Assembly: GCA_047605865.1 (NCBI GenBank)
Contig: JASGFC010000013.1
Location: 1-41,387, forward strand
Direction of reading: 5' to 3'
Length of the DNA stretch: 41,387 nucleotides
From: JASGDC01 sp047605865
GTDB taxonomy: Bacteria; Actinomycetota; Actinomycetes; Actinomycetales; Micrococcaceae
In this document: piece after piece, positions 1 through 7,456 of the stretch
How the letters are laid out: the number at the start of each line of letters is the position of its first letter
Position numbering within the stretch: position 1 is the first letter of the stretch
Notes under the pieces: generated by a model
The model's input: only the letters and a program-made list of their open reading frames with translations
What the model was told of the DNA's origin: nothing
Databases searched by the model: none
Translations under genes and position numbers: made by a program

Positions 1-148
1 GAACCCGAAATGCTACAAAATCTTCTACAGCAGACAAGGTGAAGAAGAGTTCTGGAATTCCCCGAATCTGTAAATAGCTCTTCGTCAATAATTTCAAAGA
101 AGTTACACTATACTGACTGACTACCGCACCTTGTATTAAACTAACTAT
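1..148. other. Left edge, no assignable gene
   Basis: Several short frames are open here on both strands. One plus-strand frame ends at 73 and another at 77, and two minus-strand frames run off the left edge. None has a recognisable motif, so no gene is called. The right part carries the putative fumC promoter. Confidence 0.4.
113..142 (+). promoter_or_regulatory. Putative leaderless promoter of fumC
   Basis: A -35-like CTGACT (113-118), an 18-nt spacer and a -10-like TAAACT (137-142) are followed by exactly 6 nt and the fumC ATG at 149. No Shine-Dalgarno sequence precedes the ATG, so transcription would start at the A of ATG. The same geometry occurs at other genes in the window. Confidence 0.45.
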
Positions 149-1564
149 ATGGACAAAAATAAAAACAAACAAAAACAAGAATTCCGTATTGAACATGACA
201 CAATGGGTGAAGTTAAAGTCCCAATTGACGCCCTCTACAGCGCACAAACCCAGCGAGCAGTAGAGAACTTCCCCATCAGTGGCCAAGGCCTAGAAACAGA
301 GCACATCCACGCTCTTGCTCGTGTCAAGAAAGCCGCAGCAAAGACTAACCAAGAACTGGGTGTGATTACTGACAAGCAAGCTAAAGCGATTATCAAAGCA
401 GCTGAAGAAGTCATTGATGGTAAGCACGATGACCAATTCCCTATTGATGTGTACCAAACAGGTTCAGGCACCTCTTCAAACATGAACACCAATGAAGTCA
501 TTGGCAATATTGCTAGCGAGATTGCTGGTGAAGAAATTCACCCTAATGATCATGTGAATGCTTCACAATCCTCTAACGACGTCTTCCCTACTTCTGTTCA
601 CGTAGCCGTAGCAGACTCGCTGACTAATAAGTTAATCCCCGCACTAGAGAAACTTGCAACATCACTGGAAAAGAAAGCCAAAGAATACAAAGACATCGTG
701 AAATCTGGGCGTACACACCTCATGGATGCAACTCCAGTAACGCTTGGTCAAGAATTTGGTGGTTACGCTGCACAGGTACGTTACGGTATTGAACGTCTTG
801 AAGCTGCAATGCCACGAGTAGCTGAAGTCCCACTAGGTGGAACTGCTGTTGGTACTGGTATTAACACTCCAAAAGGTTTCTCCGAGCGAGTCATTGAACT
901 ACTCGCAGAAGATACTGGATTACCTTTAACAGAAGCTCGCGATCACTTTGAAGCACAAGCTAACCGTGATGGTCTCCTTGATGCTTCTGCTGCCATGAAA
1001 ACAATTGCTGTATCTTTCAGCAAGATTAACAACGACCTTCGTTGGATGGGCTCTGGCCCAAATACGGGTCTTGGTGAGATAGCTCTTCCAGACCTTCAGC
1101 CAGGAAGCTCAATTATGCCTGGTAAGGTAAACCCTGTTATTTGTGAAGCAGCACTGATGGTTTCAGCGCAAGTCATTGGTAACGATGCAACAGTCACTTG
1201 GGCTGGCGCATTGGGTAACTTTGAGCTTAACGTTGGTATTCCAGTGATTGCTAAAAATTGCCTAGAGTCTTCACGCTTGCTTGCAAACACAGCAACAGTA
1301 ATGGCAGATAAGATGATTGATGGCATTGAAGCCAATAAAGAACGTGCTCAATTCTTAGCCGAAGCATCACCTTCAATTGTGACACCGTTGAACAAGGTTA
1401 TTGGCTACGAAGAAGCAGCGAAAGTTGCCAAGCATGCCGTGAAAAATAAGCTCACTGTTCGTGATGCTGTCACTGACCTTGGCTATGTTAAGAATGGTAA
1501 CCTCACAGCAGATGAACTAGATAAATACTTAGACGTACTCTCAATGACCCACCCAGGATTATAA
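149..1564 (+). CDS. fumC: Class II fumarate hydratase
   Basis: Catalyses the reversible hydration of fumarate to malate in the cytoplasm (TCA cycle or its reductive branch). The protein is 471 aa, the normal length of the homotetrameric, iron-independent class. The superfamily signature GSSIMPGKVN lies at residues 319-328 and contains the mobile SS-loop serine. TGSGTSSNMN, SSNDVFPTS and the GRTHLMDATP stretch are also intact. The lysine-rich first ten residues are a non-conserved extension. There is no Shine-Dalgarno site; a TANNNT box 6 nt upstream suggests a leaderless mRNA. Succinate dehydrogenase genes at the other end of the window supply the adjoining TCA step, but the two loci are far apart. 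Aspartase shares the fold, but the sequence reads as fumarase. Confidence 0.96.
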   Translation: MDKNKNKQKQEFRIEHDTMGEVKVPIDALYSAQTQRAVENFPISGQGLETEHIHALARVKKAAAKTNQELGVITDKQAKAIIKAAEEVIDGKHDDQFPIDVYQTGSGTSSNMNTNEVIGNIASEIAGEEIHPNDHVNASQSSNDVFPTSVHVAVADSLTNKLIPALEKLATSLEKKAKEYKDIVKSGRTHLMDATPVTLGQEFGGYAAQVRYGIERLEAAMPRVAEVPLGGTAVGTGINTPKGFSERVIELLAEDTGLPLTEARDHFEAQANRDGLLDASAAMKTIAVSFSKINNDLRWMGSGPNTGLGEIALPDLQPGSSIMPGKVNPVICEAALMVSAQVIGNDATVTWAGALGNFELNVGIPVIAKNCLESSRLLANTATVMADKMIDGIEANKERAQFLAEASPSIVTPLNKVIGYEEAAKVAKHAVKNKLTVRDAVTDLGYVKNGNLTADELDKYLDVLSMTHPGL

Positions 1565-1678
1565 GTTAGCTGAGAATGCTTACATCAGAAATAAGGTCCT
1601 CTGTAATCAAATGCTATCTCAACACCTTTCTTCAACTCTGACAAAATAGTTGCAAAAAATATCAAGTGAGAGATTATC

Positions 1679-2179
1679 GTGAATCCGGTAATAAGCAGAA
1701 TTCGAACAGGTGGACAAAGTGGGGTTGATAGAGCAGCCCTGGATGCCGCTAAATCTCTTGAAGTTACTATTACAGCTTGGGTTCCCAAAGGAGGTTGGGC
1801 GGAAGATTTCGTTACCCCACCCGGACTCTTAACTGAGTATCCTGAATTAAAGGAAACACCTTCTGAAGACGTTGAACAAAGAACAGAGTGGAATGTAAGA
1901 GATTCTCATGCCACCTTAATTATTGCTTCTTGGGCTGAATCTTGTTCTCCAGGAACTGGATTCACAGTCGAATGTGCAAAAAATTATAAACGACCATATT
2001 TTGTTGTAACTGACATTTCAAAAACAGAAGCTGAAGAAGTTTATAAATGGGTATCGGGTGTTGGCACTGGTCTTACCCTTAACATTGCTGGCCCTCGAGA
2101 AAGTGAAGCTCCAGGTGCGTATCTTGAAACATTTAAATTTATAACTCAACTTCTTAAGCTAAATAACAGTTTAAGGTGA
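1679..2179 (+). CDS. SLOG-fold putative molybdenum carrier-like protein
   Basis: 166 aa, starting at GTG with a weak purine-rich AGTGAGAG upstream. It resembles the putative molybdenum carrier family (MoCo carrier, SLOG/Rossmann-like superfamily). An N-terminal RTGGQSGVDRAALDAA nucleotide- or ligand-binding loop is followed by WVPKGG, an RTEWNVRDSHATLI strand-helix and an SPGTGFTVECAKN loop. The family name comes from structural similarity and the true ligand is unknown; related SLOG proteins bind nucleotides or cytokinin-like molecules. No molybdenum-cofactor gene is nearby. It is a monocistronic gene converging on the prepilin peptidase, with only 21 nt between the two stops and no clear terminator. 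Fold assignment is good; function is undetermined. Confidence 0.75.
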   Translation: MNPVISRIRTGGQSGVDRAALDAAKSLEVTITAWVPKGGWAEDFVTPPGLLTEYPELKETPSEDVEQRTEWNVRDSHATLIIASWAESCSPGTGFTVECAKNYKRPYFVVTDISKTEAEEVYKWVSGVGTGLTLNIAGPRESEAPGAYLETFKFITQLLKLNNSLR

Positions 2180-2200
2180 TACTTCGCAATCCGTAGTTTC

Positions 2201-2656
2201 TTACAGTATTATCATTCCTGCCACCGACCCAAGGCACATTCCAGGTGCATATGGGAAGGTGCTTTTCTTCTGCCAAACTTTCAGCACGATACCCCATATT
2301 GCTGGAATTGCCACAATGAGTAACAATGCTAAAACTACATGAGGAAAACCATACCACCCGTGAACAAGCCCTAACAAAGCTGCCAAGCGCACATCACCAC
2401 CTCCAAGTTGCCCCGAAAAGTACACCAATCTAAAGAGCAAGTAGTAACCAGCAGCACCCAGCAAAGCTAAAAAGCCCTGCATACTCTCTTGCACTATACT
2501 TTGCACAGCTATCATGCTTGCAAGAACTGCAAACACCAGCAAAACATCCCGAGTTCGAATGCGCATCGTGCGCCAATCGCGAAAAGCAATGAAACCCCAG
2601 CAACAACAAACAACCACCATGGTTACAGGCCACAGTGGTTGAAAGCTAAGGTTCAT
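2201..2656 (-). CDS. Prepilin peptidase, A24 type, single-domain
   Basis: 151-aa multi-spanning membrane protein. It carries the two aspartates of the GxGD aspartic peptidases: D27 in FRDWRTMRIR and D88 in GGGDVRLAALLG. This family (TadV/CpaA and the C-terminal half of PilD) cleaves type IV prepilin or Flp leader peptides at the inner membrane. The N-terminal methyltransferase domain of full-length PilD is absent, as in TadV-type enzymes. The start codon follows the glucokinase stop directly with no gap, so it is the last gene of a uppS-glk-peptidase unit. No pilin or secretion ATPase lies in the window, so its substrates must be encoded elsewhere. Confidence 0.85.
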   Translation of the reverse strand: MNLSFQPLWPVTMVVVCCCWGFIAFRDWRTMRIRTRDVLLVFAVLASMIAVQSIVQESMQGFLALLGAAGYYLLFRLVYFSGQLGGGDVRLAALLGLVHGWYGFPHVVLALLLIVAIPAIWGIVLKVWQKKSTFPYAPGMCLGSVAGMIIL

Positions 2657-3586
2657 TTAATCAAGCAAACTCTGGTCTTGTGTTCCTATCAAGGCTGCAA
2701 CACCTGTGATAGGTCCATAACCATCCAGTGTGCTTGGCACAATTGGCACATCAACAAATTTCATATTTTTACGAATCATAGCCTTGCGAGCTGGCTCAAA
2801 AAGTAAGTCGCCTGCAGAAGCAAAGCCACCAGAAATAACAACTTTTTCACACTCAATTAAGGCCATAGCAGAAGCAATAGCGCGCCCCAGGGCAGTTCCA
2901 GCACGGTTGAAAGCAGACACAGCAATTTTATCTCCAGCTTTGGCATCATTCGTTAAATCTTCACCAGTCAAGGTGGAAGTATCTTGCCCCTTACGCCAGC
3001 CTTGATCAATGGCCCACTGTACTGTATGCGGCCCAGAGCACAACATTTCAAGACAACCTGCACCACCACAAACACAAGGAACGTCTTCAAAACCAGCAAC
3101 TTCAATGTGACCAACGTGACCAGCATTACCGCTTGCCCCATCATACGGTTTTCCGTTAAGAATTAAACCTCCACCAACACCGGTAGAAACAACCATGGCC
3201 ATCATGTCTTTAACACCCTGACCAGCACCTTTCCAGTGCTCGCCCAAAGCAATACAAGTACCATCTGTGTGCAATTTAACTGGCACACCAGGGAAGAGTT
3301 CTTGAACTCGTGCTTTAAGTGGGAACTTACGCCAAGCTTTAAGGTTCAGTGGTGAAACGGTACCCTCAAAAATATCAATAGGAGCAGCACAACCAATACC
3401 AATCCCTTGGATATCGTAGCCTTGAGAAGCTTTTTTGAGGACATGTGCACAGGCTTCAAAAAGTTCTTCAGCGTTTTTATCTTGGCCAGTTTCTTCTTTA
3501 GTGAACGTTTTTTCTAATAATTTACCATCAGGAGTAAATACGGCGGCAGCAACCTTGGTACCACCCATATCTAGAGCTAAAATCAT
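2657..3586 (-). CDS. glk: ROK-family glucokinase
   Basis: 309 aa, the usual length for ATP- or polyphosphate-dependent ROK glucokinases. It phosphorylates glucose to glucose-6-phosphate in the cytoplasm. The N-terminal phosphate loop LALDMGGTKVAAAVF, the sugar-binding GHVGHIEV with its histidine, and the zinc-binding CVCGGAGCLE cluster are all intact. The ROK signature glycines (STGVGGGLILNG) are present. It sits 18 nt after uppS and abuts the prepilin peptidase, so all three are probably one transcript. ROK proteins can also be N-acetylmannosamine or fructose kinases; glucokinase is the most likely role, but specificity is not proven by sequence. It has no DNA-binding N-terminus, so it is not a ROK repressor. 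Confidence 0.88.
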   Translation of the reverse strand: MILALDMGGTKVAAAVFTPDGKLLEKTFTKEETGQDKNAEELFEACAHVLKKASQGYDIQGIGIGCAAPIDIFEGTVSPLNLKAWRKFPLKARVQELFPGVPVKLHTDGTCIALGEHWKGAGQGVKDMMAMVVSTGVGGGLILNGKPYDGASGNAGHVGHIEVAGFEDVPCVCGGAGCLEMLCSGPHTVQWAIDQGWRKGQDTSTLTGEDLTNDAKAGDKIAVSAFNRAGTALGRAIASAMALIECEKVVISGGFASAGDLLFEPARKAMIRKNMKFVDVPIVPSTLDGYGPITGVAALIGTQDQSLLD

Positions 3587-3604
3587 ACACTCATTATAGA
3601 CCTT

Positions 3605-4297
3605 CTAAGCCCCAAAACGGCGCTTTCTTCCTGAAAAATCTTTCAGTGCATCGTTAAACTCTTTCTGAGAAAAATCTGGCCACATCACATCGCAAAAATA
3701 AAACTCACTATAAGCGCTTTGCCACAACATAAATCCTGAAAGCCGCTTCTCACCAGAAGTACGAATGATAAGGTCAGGTTCCGTTTCACCCTTGTTATAC
3801 GTATTTTTAGAAATCTGCTCTACATCCAGATGCGTTATGGCTTGCTGTAAGTTTTCTTCACCAGCTAGGTACCTCTTAACAGCATCAACAATCTCTTGAC
3901 GCCCACCATAGGCAATGGCTAAATTTACCTTCAAACCAGTATGATTTTTTGTCTGTTTTTCAGCCTGTACAATGGCATCGTGCAACTCTGCTGGCAAGAC
4001 TTCTTCGGAACCTACATGAATAGCTTTATAATTTCCCTGCTGCGCAATCGTGTTGACCACATCAACAATAATGTGAGTCAAAGCTTTTAATTCCTCTGGA
4101 GAACGGGAAAAATTTTCTAATGATAATAAATACAAAGTGACAGTTTCAACTCCAGCTTCTTGGCACCACGATAAAAAATCGAAGATTCTATCAGCACCTG
4201 CAGCATGACCTTCAAAAGGCTCTTTACCATGAGCTTTAGCCCAACGACGATTGCCATCAAAGATAACACCGATGTGTTCAGGGAGTTGTTGCGCCAT
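3605..4297 (-). CDS. uppS: Short-chain-type cis-prenyltransferase (UppS/Rv1086 family)
   Basis: 230-aa cis-isoprenyl diphosphate synthase of the undecaprenyl diphosphate synthase family. The catalytic aspartate is D14 in IFDGNRRWAK. The C-terminal DLIIRTSGEKRLSGFMLWQS and SEFYF blocks bind isopentenyl diphosphate. The FDGNRRWA variant (rather than MDGNGRWA) and the C-terminal RTSGE..LSGF region resemble M. tuberculosis Rv1086, which makes C15 (E,Z)-farnesyl diphosphate for decaprenyl-phosphate synthesis. The neighbouring hemolysin III gene corresponds to Rv1085c, which supports this. Inferred role: the first cis-elongation of the cell-wall lipid carrier. A full-length UppS would be encoded elsewhere. 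The start ATG has a TAGAAT box 6 nt upstream. Confidence 0.9.
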   Translation of the reverse strand: MAQQLPEHIGVIFDGNRRWAKAHGKEPFEGHAAGADRIFDFLSWCQEAGVETVTLYLLSLENFSRSPEELKALTHIIVDVVNTIAQQGNYKAIHVGSEEVLPAELHDAIVQAEKQTKNHTGLKVNLAIAYGGRQEIVDAVKRYLAGEENLQQAITHLDVEQISKNTYNKGETEPDLIIRTSGEKRLSGFMLWQSAYSEFYFCDVMWPDFSQKEFNDALKDFSGRKRRFGA

Positions 4298-4310
4298 ACT
4301 CTCATTCTAG
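4298..4310 (-). promoter_or_regulatory. Putative leaderless -10 box of uppS
   Basis: TAGAAT on the minus strand (4309-4304) is followed by 6 nt and the uppS ATG. No convincing -35 is seen. It lies back to back with the hemolysin III promoter in a 79-nt divergent gap. Confidence 0.45.
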
Positions 4311-4340
4311 CTTTAAGTTGCCCTTAATACTAAAAAATGC

Positions 4341-4370
4341 TTGTCATTGTTTACAACGTTACGCTAGGCT
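4341..4370 (+). promoter_or_regulatory. Putative leaderless promoter of the hemolysin III gene
   Basis: TTGTCA (4341-4346), an 18-nt spacer and TAGGCT (4365-4370), then 6 nt to the ATG at 4377. No Shine-Dalgarno site lies upstream of that ATG. Confidence 0.5.
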
Positions 4371-4376
4371 TAAAGC

Positions 4377-5135
4377 ATGGACACTGCACATAAAAATCCG
4401 TATAAAGAATCCGTTGAAAAAGCATACAACGACACCAAAGATTCTGTTCAAAATACCTATAAAAGGGCCACTTACCATCTTGGAGAATGGAAACCACTTC
4501 TACGTGGCTGGATTCATGCTGTAACTTTTCCACTCAGTGCTGCTTTAGGACTATTTCTCGTAACACTTGGTCCCACTTTTTCAGATCGCATCACGATATC
4601 AATCTTTGTCTTTACTGCAATGCAACTCTTTGGCATTAGTGCCCTATACCATCGTTTTAATTGGTCTCCTAAAAACAAAGAAGTTTTGCGCAAGCTAGAT
4701 CACACTAATATCATGCTTATTATTGCTGGAACTTACACACCACTTGCGTGGATGTTACTTCCAAACAATCAAGGAAAGCTTCTACTTACTATTGTGTGGA
4801 CAAGTGCACTAGCGGGAGCAGCATTTAGAATCCTTTGGACCAATGCGCCACGATGGCTCTACACTACGTGCTACGTTATTGTTGGTTGTATTGCCCTTTT
4901 ATTCTTGCCAGCATTGTGGCATGCAAACCCACTGGTAACAAGTTTAATTATTGCAGGTGGCGTTTTCTATATTGCTGGAGCAATAGTATACGGAATGAAA
5001 AAACCAAATATCAACCCTGACATTTTTGGATTTCACGAACTATTCCATGCTTTTACTGTTGTTGGTTTTGGCTTTCACTTTGCTGCTGTTGTTCTTGTTG
5101 TTCTTGAGGCAAGTCACGGTACTTTAAACGTCTAA
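4377..5135 (+). CDS. Hemolysin III / PAQR-family membrane protein
   Basis: 252-aa integral membrane protein with about seven hydrophobic segments after a charged 45-residue N-terminus. The PAQR/HlyIII zinc-site motifs are present: SALYHRFNW, the KLDHTNIMLIIAGTYTPLAW block, and the C-terminal GFHELFHAFTVVGFGFHF with paired histidines. Members are named after Bacillus cereus hemolysin III but most are probably housekeeping membrane hydrolases or lipid-homeostasis proteins, so no toxin role is claimed. Context matches M. tuberculosis Rv1085c next to the Rv1086-type prenyltransferase. Its last 83 nt are overlapped by the convergent small membrane protein gene. Confidence 0.88.
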   Translation: MDTAHKNPYKESVEKAYNDTKDSVQNTYKRATYHLGEWKPLLRGWIHAVTFPLSAALGLFLVTLGPTFSDRITISIFVFTAMQLFGISALYHRFNWSPKNKEVLRKLDHTNIMLIIAGTYTPLAWMLLPNNQGKLLLTIVWTSALAGAAFRILWTNAPRWLYTTCYVIVGCIALLFLPALWHANPLVTSLIIAGGVFYIAGAIVYGMKKPNINPDIFGFHELFHAFTVVGFGFHFAAVVLVVLEASHGTLNV

Positions 5136-5301
5136 TACGGCGCGAAACGCTATACGCCAAAGCCATTGTGCACAATGCAAGAATAAAAGTTACCACGAAC
5201 CCTAAAAACCCTGGAGACATCTCCGGATTGGTTTTCTCATATTCCCCTGGCGTTTCCGTTGGAACAGCAGTTTGAGTAGTAGTTGCTAAAATAGTGTTCA
5301 T
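5053..5301 (-). CDS. Small single-pass membrane protein (Rv1083-like)
   Basis: 82 aa. A short, probably extracytoplasmic N-terminus ends in MSPGFLGF. One membrane helix follows at about residues 31-50, then a basic SRRIRRLKYR stretch and a Gln-rich tail. The PGFLGF-helix-basic pattern and the position opposite DUF4307/greA match the small gene beside mca in other actinobacteria (Rv1083 in M. tuberculosis). The Gln-rich last 20 or so residues are encoded on the strand opposite the final helix of hemolysin III and are probably a read-through extension. The ATG (5301-5299) overlaps the ATG of divergent DUF4307. A later in-frame ATG at 5220 would start at MSPGFLGF. Function unknown. Confidence 0.7.
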   Translation of the reverse strand: MNTILATTTQTAVPTETPGEYEKTNPEMSPGFLGFVVTFILALCTMALAYSVSRRIRRLKYRDLPQEQQEQQQQSESQNQQQ

Positions 5302-5698
5302 GGTTGAAAAGTCTACCAGCTTAGATCAACGCTATGGAAGAAAACCAACAAAACTATCCAAAAAAAACTTGATAGTTTTATCAGTTGCAATCCTGATAGC
5401 GTCACTTGCTGTTATTGCTTGGTTCGCTGTAAAAATGACCAAAGCCCCATCCGTTTCGGATATCTCTGGCACTTTAGAGGCGAATAAATCAGTAACTGTC
5501 AACTTCACGGTTAACAATCCAACGCAGAATAACATTCGTTGTGGAGTAAGAGCCTTGAATAATCATTATGCAGTGGTAGGCTATAAAGCGATGGATATTG
5601 ACGCCCAAAAAGAGGCAACGGCTTCATATTCAGTTAATTTATTAACTGACTCTCCTGCAACAAGTGCCGATGTTGAAAAATGTTGGACTATGCCTTGA
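5300..5698 (+). CDS. DUF4307 membrane protein
   Basis: 132 aa from the ATG at 5300; a GTG at 5294 would add two residues. The LDQRYGR N-terminus, basic linker, single membrane helix (about residues 25-47) and extracytoplasmic beta-rich domain with two cysteines (IRCGVRA and VEKCWT) fit DUF4307, seen next to greA and mca in actinobacteria (Rv1081c). Function is unknown. It lies 21 nt upstream of greA and is probably cotranscribed. A TAAAAT box (5287-5292) sits 7 nt before the ATG, inside the divergent gene, so a leaderless start is possible. No Shine-Dalgarno site is seen. Confidence 0.8.
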   Translation: MVEKSTSLDQRYGRKPTKLSKKNLIVLSVAILIASLAVIAWFAVKMTKAPSVSDISGTLEANKSVTVNFTVNNPTQNNIRCGVRALNNHYAVVGYKAMDIDAQKEATASYSVNLLTDSPATSADVEKCWTMP

Positions 5699-5719
5699 GC
5701 CATTTAGAAAGGAAAATAC

Positions 5720-6199
5720 ATGGATGACTCAACATCATGGTTAACTCAAGAATCTTATGATCGATTGACAAAAGAACTTGAAGAACTCGAAGGTCCTAAG
5801 CGTGCAGAAATCGTTAAACGTATTGAGCTTGCACGCGAAGAAGGAGACCTCAAAGAAAATGGTGGCTATCATGCTGCCCGCGAAGAGCAAGGGAAGATTG
5901 AAGGTCGCATCAATCAACTTAAAAATATGCTCGAAAATGCTCAAGTAGGTGAAGCACCTATCTCTGACACAGTTGTTCCAGGTGTGGTTGTTGTCGCAAC
6001 AATCGCAGGAGACCCAGAAGAGTTCCTTCTAGGTAATCGTGAAATAGCTGAAGATACAGATATTGATGTTTATAGCGAGCACTCTCCTCTTGGCCAAGCT
6101 GTTCTTGGCTTGAAAAAAGGGGATAAAGCAAGCTATACAGCACCGAATGGCAAAGAAATCAAAGTTCAAGTTAAAGGTATTAAACCCTTTACTGGCTAA
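5720..6199 (+). CDS. greA: Transcription elongation factor GreA
   Basis: 159 aa, standard length. Binds the RNA polymerase secondary channel and stimulates cleavage of backtracked RNA. The N-terminal coiled coil carries the acidic tip GDLKENGGYHAAREEQ with D43 and E46 equivalent to the catalytic pair of E. coli GreA. The C-terminal FKBP-like domain has SPLGQAVLGLKKGDKASYTAP. A good Shine-Dalgarno sequence (AGAAAGGAAA) precedes the ATG. The 21-nt distance from DUF4307 suggests an operon. A hairpin with a T-tract follows inside the convergent ilvA 3' end. Confidence 0.97.
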   Translation: MDDSTSWLTQESYDRLTKELEELEGPKRAEIVKRIELAREEGDLKENGGYHAAREEQGKIEGRINQLKNMLENAQVGEAPISDTVVPGVVVVATIAGDPEEFLLGNREIAEDTDIDVYSEHSPLGQAVLGLKKGDKASYTAPNGKEIKVQVKGIKPFTG

Positions 6200-6213
6200 A
6201 ATTTTGTGAACTG

Positions 6214-6262
6214 CTCGGCTACTAGAGAATTTCTGAAGAGACTAACTGGTAGCCGAGTTTTT
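6214..6262 (+). terminator. greA terminator embedded in the ilvA 3' end
   Basis: CTCGGCTAC (6214-6222) pairs with GTAGCCGAG (6249-6257) across a 26-nt loop, followed by five T (6258-6262). The right arm lies inside the last codons of convergent ilvA. The large loop lowers confidence. Confidence 0.5.
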
Positions 6263-7451
6263 CTAGTTGTGCAAGAATTTCCTCATTGTGTTTATCACCA
6301 CGAGTTTCAACTTTAAAATCAATCTCTACCTGACCTACTTCCATGCCTAGACGATGATTCCTCCTGTGAGAAATATCTTCAACGCTTGCCCCCAAATCGG
6401 CAATGTCTTTAGTTAGTGCACTTAAAGAGCCAGGATTATCTTTGATGACTACACCAAAGTAGAGGTGCCTTCCACTTTCAGCTAAACCGTGGGTAATAAC
6501 GCGAGATAAGAGTGTTGGGTCAATATTTCCACCAGAAAGCACTGCGACAGTTTTGCCTTGTGGTTTAATTTTCTTCTCAAGAATTGCTGCCACAGTTGCA
6601 GCCCCTGCTGGTTCAGCAACAACTTTACAACGCTCAGCTAAGAATACAATAGCTTGCGCTAAGTATTCTTCAGAGACTGTAACGAACTCATCAACATATT
6701 GCTCAATGATATGAAACGGCACTTTACCAGGCTGAGCAATAGCAATACCATCTGCCATTGTAGACATTTTCTTGAGCTTGATAATTTCGTGTTTTTTAAG
6801 AGATTCAGGGTATGCAGCTGCCTCTTTAGCTTGCACTCCAATTAATTTAATCTTGTGCCCAGTTTTCAAGAAATGCTCATGAGCAACGAGCGCAATTCCA
6901 GCAAGTAGGCCTCCACCACCAACACCGACAATAATGGTATCTACATCAGGTAGAGATTTAAGAATTTCTAAACCACAACTTGCTTGCCCCATAACAATAT
7001 CTTCGTGGTCAAAAGGATGAATAAGTACAGCACCGGTTTCATCAGAAAAACGACGGGCTTCTTCAAGAGCCTCATCAACGGTTTTACCATAAAAGCGAAC
7101 TTCGGCGCCATAGCCTTCGGTTGCGATTACTTTAGGAATGGAAGCAGCATCAGGCATGTATATAGTAGCCTTAATTCCTAGCATTTGTGCAGCTAAGGCA
7201 ACACCTTGAGCGTGGTTTCCGGCACTGGCTGCAACAACACCTTGTGATTTTTCTTTATCACTGAGTTTTGAGATACGAGTATAAGCACCACGAATTTTGA
7301 AAGACCCAGCACGTTGCAAGTTCTCACACTTTAAATATGTTTCTGTTCCTGCACGATCGCTTAAAGCTCGTGAATAAATCAAAGGGGTCTTGATGACTAT
7401 CCCTTGCAATTTCTTTGCGTTTTTAAGAATAGCGTCAAAACTTATAGTCAT
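6222..7451 (-). CDS. ilvA: Threonine ammonia-lyase with C-terminal ACT domain
   Basis: 409-aa PLP enzyme that deaminates threonine to 2-oxobutanoate, the entry to isoleucine synthesis or threonine catabolism. The PLP lysine is K52 in AGSFKIRGAYTR. The phosphate-binding glycine loop GVGGGGLL lies in the middle of the catalytic domain. An ACT domain begins near YFGVVIKDNPGSLSALT in the last 80 residues. A single ACT domain and about 400 residues match the shorter type, rather than the 500-residue E. coli IlvA with two regulatory ACT-like domains. It is 5 nt downstream of the AI-2E permease and ends in a greA terminator arm. No attenuator is visible. Confidence 0.93.
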   Translation of the reverse strand: MTISFDAILKNAKKLQGIVIKTPLIYSRALSDRAGTETYLKCENLQRAGSFKIRGAYTRISKLSDKEKSQGVVAASAGNHAQGVALAAQMLGIKATIYMPDAASIPKVIATEGYGAEVRFYGKTVDEALEEARRFSDETGAVLIHPFDHEDIVMGQASCGLEILKSLPDVDTIIVGVGGGGLLAGIALVAHEHFLKTGHKIKLIGVQAKEAAAYPESLKKHEIIKLKKMSTMADGIAIAQPGKVPFHIIEQYVDEFVTVSEEYLAQAIVFLAERCKVVAEPAGAATVAAILEKKIKPQGKTVAVLSGGNIDPTLLSRVITHGLAESGRHLYFGVVIKDNPGSLSALTKDIADLGASVEDISHRRNHRLGMEVGQVEIDFKVETRGDKHNEEILAQLEKLGYQLVSSEIL

Positions 7452-7456
7452 TTTTA

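Noticed and set aside
235..507. Long antisense open frames opposite fumC, galTK, deoA, ndh and others
   Set aside because: They lack ribosome-binding sites and family motifs and mirror the codon pattern of the real gene on the other strand.
4377..5135. Hemolysin toxin
   Set aside because: HlyIII/PAQR proteins are mostly housekeeping membrane proteins and the syntenic context is conserved backbone, so the family name is not evidence of toxicity.
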